The notes under the pieces were generated by a model. The model was given only the letters and a program-made list of their open reading frames with translations, made no database searches and was not told the origin of the DNA. This document shows positions 32,320-39,537 of a stretch of DNA of 41,591 bases, piece by piece; within the stretch, counting starts at the first letter, position 1; each line of letters opens with the position of its first letter. The DNA lies in IMG/VR virus record IMGVR_UViG_3300042184_000003, positions 1 through 41,591 of that record; one strand, written 5' to 3'. The DNA is from a virus. Both the position numbers and the translations under genes were made by a program.

Positions 32320-32482
32320 TAGGTTCCTCCTTGAAGTAAACCACAGTGAAACTATCGCGCCGATGGCGGATGTAGTGACTCCTGTATTGATCTGAATGAA
32401 ACTTCATTAAGGCCAGAGCTTCGACCTCACTGGAGCATTTATCGGTGAATGTCGGTCGCGGAAGTTTTCCCACTTTGGTCAT
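32297..32482 (-). CDS. Extra small protein between Rz and terminase
   Basis: A 61-residue basic protein ([32 protein letters not shown]) with an excellent AAGGAGAACCTA site before ATG 32482. It overlaps Rz by 44 bp and terminase by 23 bp in other frames. Its start region is almost a copy of the terminase start region (AAGGAG, then ACCTAATGACC). T7 has no gene here. Function unknown. Confidence 0.75.
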   Translation of the reverse strand: MTKVGKLPRPTFTDKCSSEVEALALMKFHSDQYRSHYIRHRRDSFTVVYFKEEPNDRPKGR

Positions 32483-32933
32483 TAGGTTCTCCTTGCAGTG
32501 TTCTTACTACTCCTTGCAGATACGTCACTTGGGCGTCTGCTCTTTGGGCTTCTCCGATAAGAAATTCAGAAGAGTCTGTTCGTAGTTCGGCGCGACCATC
32601 GCTGAGGGATCTACCGTCACCTGTGACGCAACGGACGGTCTCATCAGCGAGGGCGACTGACAGCCGGATACCATCGCTACGCAAAGCATTAACAGTCCGA
32701 TTAGCAGATGCCTTGCTCGCTGCAAGATGGGCTTGCCAGTTGTTCGAGAGATCAGCGAGGGCTCTTTGGGTTGTTTCACGTTCCACCTCCAGTTGCCTTA
32801 CGGCTGCAAGTTGTTCGGTTTGGGACTTGATAGTCCATTGAGTGTTTTCGTCAGAGCGTCCTTTGGCGTAGACCAGTCCGAGACCGGCCAGAACCAAAAG
32901 GCCCCACATGACGAACTCTTTAAGGTTCAACAT
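32439..32933 (-). CDS. 18.5: i-spanin Rz-like (gp18.5)
   Basis: A 164-residue protein with one N-terminal membrane helix (FVMWGLLVLAGLGLVYA) and a periplasmic coiled coil of about 80 residues (Gln/Glu/Ala rich), the typical inner-membrane spanin layout (T7 gp18.5 is 143). It joins Rz1 to fuse the membranes at lysis. AAAGGAGG precedes ATG 32933. Rz1 is fully nested in another frame. Confidence 0.93.
   Translation of the reverse strand: MLNLKEFVMWGLLVLAGLGLVYAKGRSDENTQWTIKSQTEQLAAVRQLEVERETTQRALADLSNNWQAHLAASKASANRTVNALRSDGIRLSVALADETVRCVTGDGRSLSDGRAELRTDSSEFLIGEAQRADAQVTYLQGVVRTLQGEPNDQSGKTSATDIHR
32525..32779 (-). CDS. 18.7: o-spanin Rz1-like lipoprotein (gp18.7), nested in Rz
   Basis: An 84-residue protein, probable GTG start at 32779. 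It has a long basic n-region, a hydrophobic core (LLIGLLMLCVAM) and lipobox V-S-G-C with Cys40, matching T7 gp18.7 (IGLFLICVATISGC), then VDPSAMVAPN against VDSSLMVEPN. It is an outer-membrane spanin partner of Rz, encoded entirely within it. Confidence 0.92.
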   Translation of the reverse strand: MKQPKEPSLISRTTGKPILQRARHLLIGLLMLCVAMVSGCQSPSLMRPSVASQVTVDPSAMVAPNYEQTLLNFLSEKPKEQTPK

Positions 32934-32945
32934 ATAGGGCCTCCT

Positions 32946-33209
32946 TTAATGCGTGCTGTTAGAGCCGTAGAGTTCCGCATCGGACAACTCAGGGACCTCA
33001 TCGAGAGCAGCAGCCAGATCACCCAAGAGGGATGCGTTTGGCTTCAACTTAGCGATGGTGAACTTGTGTCGTTCGAGGAGTTTCTCAATGGCGTTGTAGA
33101 GTTGCGGTGTGCGCTTCTCAGGGTCCCGTAGGTCTTGAAGCATGTACTGAGCCTTCTCGGTGTCGATGGCCTCCAGTAGTTGCTCCAGAAGGTTCTCCAT
33201 GTTGCTCAT
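32946..33209 (-). CDS. 18: Terminase small subunit gp18
   Basis: An 87-residue protein (T7 89). MLQDLRDPEKRTPQLYNAIE and LERHKFTIAKLKP match T7 MLADLSDDERRSPQLYNAIN and LDRHKFQIGKLQP. It recognises the concatemer junction and starts packaging with gp19. The start overlaps the holin stop (ATGA). Confidence 0.96.
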   Translation of the reverse strand: MSNMENLLEQLLEAIDTEKAQYMLQDLRDPEKRTPQLYNAIEKLLERHKFTIAKLKPNASLLGDLAAALDEVPELSDAELYGSNSTH

Positions 33210-33421
33210 TCTTTGTTTACCTCCTTGTCCTTTCGGCGTTCTTCTTTAACGGTCTTGTAAACCACGATTACAGTCATCACGAGGGAGTACAAAACGGCGG
33301 ATGCGTAGAACCACTCTGAAGGTGACAGCCCCAAGAACAGGCGAGCTGCCACGTCAGTCACAGCGGCTCCTACAACGGGGGTCGCTTGAACCACGCCGTT
33401 GTTGAAGTCGATTTGAATCAT
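33206..33421 (-). CDS. 17.5: Class II holin gp17.5
   Basis: A 71-residue protein (T7 67) that follows T7 closely: DFNNGVVQATPVVGAAVTDV, ARLFLGLSPSEWFYASAV. It has two hydrophobic segments and a charged C-terminus (KEERRKDKEVNKE). It permeabilises the inner membrane to release the amidase and trigger lysis. AAAGGAGA precedes ATG 33421. Confidence 0.96.
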   Translation of the reverse strand: MIQIDFNNGVVQATPVVGAAVTDVAARLFLGLSPSEWFYASAVLYSLVMTVIVVYKTVKEERRKDKEVNKE

Positions 33422-33433
33422 TAAGGGTCTCCT

Positions 33434-35269
33434 TTAGAAGTCGGCGTGGAGTGAGATTTGCCAGTCCTGTGTTGAGGTTGGCCCTGAGGTCCATCTCCAA
33501 CCAGCGGGGTCAGCCGCCCATGAGGCACCACCTGTTCCACCGCTAAGGAAGCTGACGTTTGGAGTGAGCCTCTTAAGGGTGTTCCATTTCATCCAGAACC
33601 ACGCACCGTTGGCTGCGGTTGCAGTGCCCCAGATAGTTTCGTAGTAGCGAAGGCACATGGAGTACTCAACTGGATATAGGCGGGTCTCAAAAGGTGTCGA
33701 AAAGGCTCCACGCTCAAGTTGGACACGAGACAAATCCACCGTCCCGTTGACCTTCCCAAGGGCGTTGGTGCGTGCATCAAATGACGACCCAGCACTCATC
33801 CAGATGGTGAGAAACACGCAGCTTGTGACGCCGTTCGCAACCGTCTTACCGGCAATGCTTGGTAAGGTCACGGTGACCTCGTATTTCTGCCAAGATGTAG
33901 TGATGGCAATCTTAGTGACACCGATAGTGTTCACATCAGTAGAGCCACCAGTACCAAAGTTCTGGCCAAACTCAATCGCGATGTTCTTAGCAACGTCCGC
34001 CTTGGCCCAGAACGAGAGGGTCACAGTCCCAGTAAGGGTCCGAACATCCTCGTGGTGGTAGCGAATCATTGCGAAGTCAGTAGTTGCTGAGCCCGTAGTG
34101 GCGGTGGTGCGCATGAAGAAGATAGGGCCACCGGGGATCGTTGTGTCACCCAGCGTGTGATATTGCAGGGATCGGCTAATAGTCCCGGACGATGCGGTGC
34201 TGTACCAACGATCCGCCGAGTACGCTGAGCCCGCTGTGAATGGGCCAGCCCCACGCTGCCAGATGTTGAAGTCGCCATTGATGATCACATTACGGAATGA
34301 ACGATCAGCCGCAATGATCGACCCTACGGACGCAGCATAATCACCAGCCTCTACGGCGCTCGCAGCGGACGCATCAGCTTCAACTTCAGCGCGATCAGCC
34401 TGAGCAGTCGCAAGGGTAACCTGAGCGGCACCATTGGTGGTGGCGAGGCCAGCCTGAGTGGTTGCAATGCCAGCCTGAGTGGTCGCCAGAGCTACCTGAG
34501 CAGCCCCGTTAGTCGTCGCAAGACCGGCCTGAATCTCGGCCTTACGGCTGTAGTGGTAACTCGAATAGAGGCCACCAGAGACCACCGAGTCTTCAGCCTT
34601 CGAGGCCCAGTCTTTGGAGGACAGGTTGGACACCTCAGAGGCGTTCGCTGATGTCAGCGCGTTACCCTTGTAGGTGTTCGCCAAGTCACGAGCAGCCTCA
34701 GAGGCGATCCTTGCGGTAACCGAGAGATCCTTAGCGGCCACAGAGGCATCACGGGCAGCCTCAGAGGCCACCTTGTTGCCCAGCGTCGAGGCTGCATGAT
34801 CCAGCTCATAGCGAAGGGTCACAGCGTCACCCTCGTTGATTGGGTCTGCCACGTTCACGATGCGTCGAGCACGAGCGTCAAGGTTGCCATCGTTGTCCAC
34901 GCCGATTGTGTCAGCGGTCAAGTCACGGGCTTCCTCAGCGATGTGCAGGGATTGCACCTGAGAGGTGTTCAAATCGTAGGCCCGCAAGATCGAACCATCA
35001 GCGAAGTCAACCAGACGTTCCGTGGCGGAAGTCAGACGGCGAATCTCGATGAGGTCGTAGCTATCGGCAGGGCCCCAAGCAGAGCCACGCAAGGTGGTGA
35101 TCTGGGTTGGAGTGGAGAAACGGTAGTCGGTGTTCAGGATCAGCTCACGCCGGTCAACACCAATCAATGTGACGACCACGAACTTTCGAGCGAGATACTC
35201 GAAAGGGATCGTGAAGTCCTTGAGGGTGCCATTGAGCGTGTATGTCCGAACTGTCTTCGGGATAGCCAT
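33434..35269 (-). CDS. 17: Tail fibre protein gp17
   Basis: A 611-residue protein (T7 553). Residues 1-150 are the T7-type attachment domain (YTLNGTLKDFTIPFEYLARK, TSQVQSLHIAEEARDL). Residues about 165-315 are an Ala-rich helical shaft with tandem units such as LATTQAGIATTQAG. From about residue 325 (VIINGDFNIWQRG) a different C-terminal domain starts, with a beta-rich, carbohydrate-module-like character, which should bind the host receptor. It has AAGGAGA and its own promoter at 35317. Confidence 0.95.
   Translation of the reverse strand: MAIPKTVRTYTLNGTLKDFTIPFEYLARKFVVVTLIGVDRRELILNTDYRFSTPTQITTLRGSAWGPADSYDLIEIRRLTSATERLVDFADGSILRAYDLNTSQVQSLHIAEEARDLTADTIGVDNDGNLDARARRIVNVADPINEGDAVTLRYELDHAASTLGNKVASEAARDASVAAKDLSVTARIASEAARDLANTYKGNALTSANASEVSNLSSKDWASKAEDSVVSGGLYSSYHYSRKAEIQAGLATTNGAAQVALATTQAGIATTQAGLATTNGAAQVTLATAQADRAEVEADASAASAVEAGDYAASVGSIIAADRSFRNVIINGDFNIWQRGAGPFTAGSAYSADRWYSTASSGTISRSLQYHTLGDTTIPGGPIFFMRTTATTGSATTDFAMIRYHHEDVRTLTGTVTLSFWAKADVAKNIAIEFGQNFGTGGSTDVNTIGVTKIAITTSWQKYEVTVTLPSIAGKTVANGVTSCVFLTIWMSAGSSFDARTNALGKVNGTVDLSRVQLERGAFSTPFETRLYPVEYSMCLRYYETIWGTATAANGAWFWMKWNTLKRLTPNVSFLSGGTGGASWAADPAGWRWTSGPTSTQDWQISLHADF
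34409..34540 (-). repeat. Tandem repeats in the tail-fibre shaft
   Basis: Several imperfect 21- and 42-base units encode A-x-L/V-A-T-T-x-A/G repeats (LATTNGAAQV, LATTQAGIAT). The DNA shows recurrent GTGGT(T/C)GC and GCCTGAGTGGT blocks. Such units can expand or shrink and change shaft length. Confidence 0.75.
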
Positions 35270-35296
35270 ATGGTCTCCTTAAGTCAGAAATAGAAA

Positions 35297-35315
35297 GGGC
35301 CCCAAGAAGGAGCCC
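35297..35315 (-). promoter_or_regulatory. Leader hairpin of the tail-fibre mRNA
   Basis: GGGCTCC pairs with GGGGCCC (one G-T pair) around TTCTT on the minus strand, starting 6 nt after the transcription start and followed by TTTCTATTT. Because it lies behind a promoter, it more likely protects the 5' end than terminates. Confidence 0.5.
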
Positions 35316-35316
35316 G

Positions 35317-35339
35317 TTAGCCATAGTGAGGGGTTTTAG
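35317..35339 (-). promoter_or_regulatory. Phage RNAP promoter before the tail fibre gene (phi17-like)
   Basis: The minus strand reads TAAAACCCCTCACTATG then GCTAAC, with +1 at 35321. It shares C at -12 with the phi13-like promoter and overlaps the gene 16 stop codon. Confidence 0.93.
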
Positions 35340-38300
35340 CGACCTCGCTTCCCGTACTCCATGCCTTGTTCCTGCATGAGCGCATTGAGAGCCCGTTGCG
35401 ACACTGGGTCGTTGGGGATGAGGTTGCGTAAACCGTTGTAGAGGGAAGCCTTGTATTGCTGGTCCATGGAGCGGCCTTCTTCACGCATGAGCCCAGCGGT
35501 GCCGGAACCAGCCTGATAGATCGACCCAAGGACACCAACCCCAGGCACTTGCTCAAGGAGTCTCGACTGGAAGTCTTGAATGCCAGAGGAGCGCAATGGG
35601 GAATACTTCACGGCCTTGTTACGCTCGCTGTACTGAGGCCCACGAGGGAGCACAGAGGTACGCACAGCAGCAGCCGCATCGAAGCCCAGAGGGGCCATAG
35701 CGAAGTTCGCAATGCCCAGTGGGGAACCAACGTGAGAGCTACGCGATGCAGCGGCATAGGCAATCATGTTCATGTCCAGAGAGCGCTTGAGGAAGTCTCG
35801 GCGTTCTTCTTGAGGCATCCCCTGAGCTTGCACGTAGCGTTGCGCCACATAGAAGCTCGCAGCGAGGCCCAGAGAGATCCCCACTTGCATGGTCTGGTCG
35901 ATGGCCTGCTTGTTCTTGGTGGCGTTGTAGACACCTCTCACGAGGCGACCATTCACGGAACGGAAGACAAAGTTCTTGAATTGCATTGCCAGCTTCATCC
36001 AAGCGTTCTGAGCGATGGAGTCGGAGTTACTCAGCTTGTGAGGACGCAGCACGGTTTCATCCGCCACCTTGTCACCCATCCGCCAGATGTCCATCACCCG
36101 AGGGTCTTGCTGGAACTTCGCCCGGTCACGGACCTTAAAGCCACCTTTAGGATCAGCCACGAGATGCTCCTTGAGAGCGTTCCGCATGTCACCAAACTGA
36201 GCCTCGGTGATCGACATCGCGTGGAGCCGTTCCTTCGAGAACAACTTAGAGGGCTTCCCAGAGAGCGAGTGATTCACGAGGTCCACCAGAGCACCTTGAC
36301 GACCAGCGTCCATGATGTAGTTGGAGGTCTCAGTGAGGAACTTGGTGAATGGCGAACGAGCCGCTACCTCACCAGTGGCGAACTTCAAGGTGCCCACAGC
36401 GTTAGCCACGAGCTTGCCACTGCCTTGGTTCCGCAAGCGATCAACGATGTCACTGCGACGGGGGCGGATGAGGTCATCCAGTTCCCGCCCAAAGATCATG
36501 TTGTGCATGTCAGCCAGTTGCTCAGGCTTGATCTTGGTGCCCCAAGTGGTCATCTCACGCAGGAACGGGACACCCTTCATGAGCATCCGTGTGTGGCCCT
36601 TAGTGATCAACCCAGCGACCTCTGTGAGGTTCTGGACGCCCATGTAGGCGTTCTTGGTGGCGAACGATACGTCAGTCAAGGCACGAGCGAACGTTGCAGC
36701 GGCGCTGTCAGGGTCCCGTCGAGACCGCCCAGTGAGCAGCTTGATGGACTCCTGCAAGGCTTCCACTTCCATGGTGTTGCCATTCTTGGATTTGATCTTG
36801 AGGATCGCGTCCTTGAGGGACTTGGTGTCCTTACCAGTGGCAGCCATGATCCCAATGTCACCATTCACTCGACGGTTGTACGAGGAGGTGATCTGAGGAA
36901 CATCGAAGGTGCGCAGGTCATTCACAGAGAAGGTGGTCCCATCGCTGAGTTGAACAGCCATGTCGGAGTCAAAGAGGTGACGGCCTTCGAGGAAGTTATT
37001 CGCCTCCTGACCAACCAGACCTTCGAGGTTATCGTCGATCAGCGAGGAGCGGTTGAAGTCAGCCGTGTGGCTAATACCAAACGCCTTGTTATGGGCGTAC
37101 TCCACGACTGCCCTTTTGAGTTCCTCTGGGGTTGCCACTTTGCCGCCCTTCTCGATGCCCTCCTTGATCATCTTGTCGATCCGGGTGCGGACGGCAGGAC
37201 GACTCAGGTAGCTCGCCATCCAGCTCTCAACGATTGCCTTTTGGAGACCCTCAGGGCCACCGAAGCGTTGGATGTTGAGGAGCTTAATTGCATCGTCATA
37301 GATGTTCGGAATGTACCGACCAGAGTGACGGGTCGCTGGCATGATCGACACAGCATCCATGTTGCCGTACATCGCTGGGTTCTCAAGAGACTCCTCCTTG
37401 CGGATGAAGTGATCCTCAACAACCTTGGCGTAGTTCTTCTCGGCTTCGGTCAGCTTACCCATCTTGGCCCCGGTAGGGTCTTCGATAGCTTCAGCGATCC
37501 GACGATCCACATGCTCACGTTGAGCCTGACGACCACCGGGCAGGGACTTCACAGAGATGTCCTTCATGGCTTCTTGCTGAGCCTCCACCATGGCATTGAG
37601 GGCCACATGATCTTGGCCACGCTCACGCTCGATCACGTCAGCAGCCACAGCACCAAACTTACCGTTGGAACCTGACTCACCGCCCACAGGGGAGCGGAAC
37701 AGTTGGGCACCAATGCCACGCAACTCCTCATCCTCTGAGCGAGTCAACGTCAAGCCAATCTCAGTGAGACCACCAAGTCGGAACCCAGCAGCAGACCGCT
37801 CAGGTTCCAGCTCGGCCATCGCCTTGATCAGCTTTGGGTTGAGAGGGTTGGCAGCACCAAGGATGGAGCCATCACGTAGACGCACCGCACCGGGTTCCGA
37901 AGGGTGATCCACATAGTCAACCCCAAGGGCCTCCTGAGGCTCCTCATCGGTTTTCCAAGGCATGATGGTAGGGTCTTCAGTACCAGCTTGACGCGCTTGT
38001 TCACGGGCCTGTAAGCGGACGCTTGGACCCACGAATTCGTTCGGTTGGCTGGCCTCCATGTGGCGCGCAAGGATACCCTCAACGGTATCGTCAGGGAGTT
38101 CCTTACGGCCTTCTTGCTTATGGCTTCGCTCACCGTGCATCCCAAGGATCTTTTCGAGGTACTCATCGTCCATCTCATCCTCAGCCTTTGGCGCTTGTGG
38201 GAGCATGCCATCCTCAAGGTCCACTCGCTGGTTTGGCAAGGCAGAATCACCGTGCATTGCGAGCACCTTTTCGAGGTCATCATCGGACATCTCTTCACGG

Positions 38301-39520
38301 CCTGGCTTAACGAGTGACTTGGCGATCCACTTATCCAAGACAGCAGCCATGGTGCCACCAATCGCAGCACCGCCCACAGCAGCACCAAGGTAGTGACCCT
38401 CGATCCCAGTGGTGGCTTCCTTGATCCCTTCACCGGCTACAGCCATGCCACCAGAGAAGGCAGCTTGAGCACCCACACGAGCCCCAAAGGAGCCCAGAGC
38501 GGTGCCGGGGATGGGAACGTAGGTCAGTGGGTCAACCAGTGCGCCGACACCGCCAGCAGCCAACTGAGAAGCCCAGCCCGACTGACGCATAGTCTGGTCG
38601 TGAGCCATGTTCTCTTTGGCGAGAGCGATGGCCTCTGGGAGCTTCTTCTTGTCGTACCGTGTGTAGTCGCCAATGAACCCAAAGAACTGGGGATCGACAC
38701 CCTCCTTACGGATCTGGTCGTAGTCCTCACGGGACCACTCACGGTCGCCTGTGTCCTGCATCCATTCGATTGGGTCATGGTCTTCCACGGAGATGTTCCG
38801 ATAGATCTGACCCGGAAGGGATGTCGCAAGGGCAGACTTCATGGATTCGACAGAGTTGTACCAAGCGTCATGCTCAGGGTTCTGTTCAAGCTCCACCTCA
38901 CGGAACGACTTCTCTAATTGAGGGATCGCGCCGGGAGTCTGCATGTTCATCGTAGAGCGATCACCAAGGCTACCTCGCTCCACTTTAGAGGTCGCTGAGA
39001 TTCCTTGGGTAGCCTTGAAGAACTCAGCGGTTTGCTTTGGGGCATCAGGCCCATCGAACCATTTACGGGAAGGTGAGTCACCCGCCACGTCCAGAAGGTT
39101 CGCCATGTACTGACGACCCTCAGGGGCGATCTTGGAGAAGTCACCTTGATCCAGTGCAGCCAGTTGAGGGGCACCCAGTCGGCCATTCCCTTGGTTGTAC
39201 GCAAGGGCAGCCTTAAGGTAGTCCCCTTTGTAGGTCTTCAGGAGGTCAGCAGTGTGTTTCGCAGCGGCCCCGATAGACTTGGCAGGGTCAAAGAAGTCCT
39301 CATCTGTAACGAGCCCGTAGGCCTTCCCAGTGGCACGAGTGAACTGACCCAAGCCTCTTGGCCCCGTAGGGCTCTGAGCTTGTGGATTGAAGGACGACTC
39401 ATTGAAGATCTTCTTGTGCAGGTAGTCATAACTGACACCGTTGGCGTCCGCTGCCTCACGGATCATGCCATCGTATTCCGTACCAGTAGCCTTAACATCA
39501 GCGTAGGTTTTCTTAGCCAT
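35336..39520 (-). CDS. 16: Internal virion protein gp16 with lytic transglycosylase domain
   Basis: A 1394-residue protein (T7 1318). Residues about 28-130 are a lytic transglycosylase domain: LHKKIFNESSFNPQAQSPTG has the probable catalytic Glu41, followed by GLGQFT and ALAYNQGNGR. The rest is the very long core protein that is ejected and helps pull DNA into the cell; Gly/Ala-rich hydrophobic segments (GAAVGGAAIGGTMAA, around residue 385) could span membrane. A Met-Leu-Gly-Met-His-Gly-like motif repeats three times around residues 420-490. AGGAGGAACC precedes ATG 39520. Confidence 0.96.
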   Translation of the reverse strand: MAKKTYADVKATGTEYDGMIREAADANGVSYDYLHKKIFNESSFNPQAQSPTGPRGLGQFTRATGKAYGLVTDEDFFDPAKSIGAAAKHTADLLKTYKGDYLKAALAYNQGNGRLGAPQLAALDQGDFSKIAPEGRQYMANLLDVAGDSPSRKWFDGPDAPKQTAEFFKATQGISATSKVERGSLGDRSTMNMQTPGAIPQLEKSFREVELEQNPEHDAWYNSVESMKSALATSLPGQIYRNISVEDHDPIEWMQDTGDREWSREDYDQIRKEGVDPQFFGFIGDYTRYDKKKLPEAIALAKENMAHDQTMRQSGWASQLAAGGVGALVDPLTYVPIPGTALGSFGARVGAQAAFSGGMAVAGEGIKEATTGIEGHYLGAAVGGAAIGGTMAAVLDKWIAKSLVKPGREEMSDDDLEKVLAMHGDSALPNQRVDLEDGMLPQAPKAEDEMDDEYLEKILGMHGERSHKQEGRKELPDDTVEGILARHMEASQPNEFVGPSVRLQAREQARQAGTEDPTIMPWKTDEEPQEALGVDYVDHPSEPGAVRLRDGSILGAANPLNPKLIKAMAELEPERSAAGFRLGGLTEIGLTLTRSEDEELRGIGAQLFRSPVGGESGSNGKFGAVAADVIERERGQDHVALNAMVEAQQEAMKDISVKSLPGGRQAQREHVDRRIAEAIEDPTGAKMGKLTEAEKNYAKVVEDHFIRKEESLENPAMYGNMDAVSIMPATRHSGRYIPNIYDDAIKLLNIQRFGGPEGLQKAIVESWMASYLSRPAVRTRIDKMIKEGIEKGGKVATPEELKRAVVEYAHNKAFGISHTADFNRSSLIDDNLEGLVGQEANNFLEGRHLFDSDMAVQLSDGTTFSVNDLRTFDVPQITSSYNRRVNGDIGIMAATGKDTKSLKDAILKIKSKNGNTMEVEALQESIKLLTGRSRRDPDSAAATFARALTDVSFATKNAYMGVQNLTEVAGLITKGHTRMLMKGVPFLREMTTWGTKIKPEQLADMHNMIFGRELDDLIRPRRSDIVDRLRNQGSGKLVANAVGTLKFATGEVAARSPFTKFLTETSNYIMDAGRQGALVDLVNHSLSGKPSKLFSKERLHAMSITEAQFGDMRNALKEHLVADPKGGFKVRDRAKFQQDPRVMDIWRMGDKVADETVLRPHKLSNSDSIAQNAWMKLAMQFKNFVFRSVNGRLVRGVYNATKNKQAIDQTMQVGISLGLAASFYVAQRYVQAQGMPQEERRDFLKRSLDMNMIAYAAASRSSHVGSPLGIANFAMAPLGFDAAAAVRTSVLPRGPQYSERNKAVKYSPLRSSGIQDFQSRLLEQVPGVGVLGSIYQAGSGTAGLMREEGRSMDQQYKASLYNGLRNLIPNDPVSQRALNALMQEQGMEYGKRGR

Positions 39521-39537
39521 GGTTCCTCCTAAATGAA

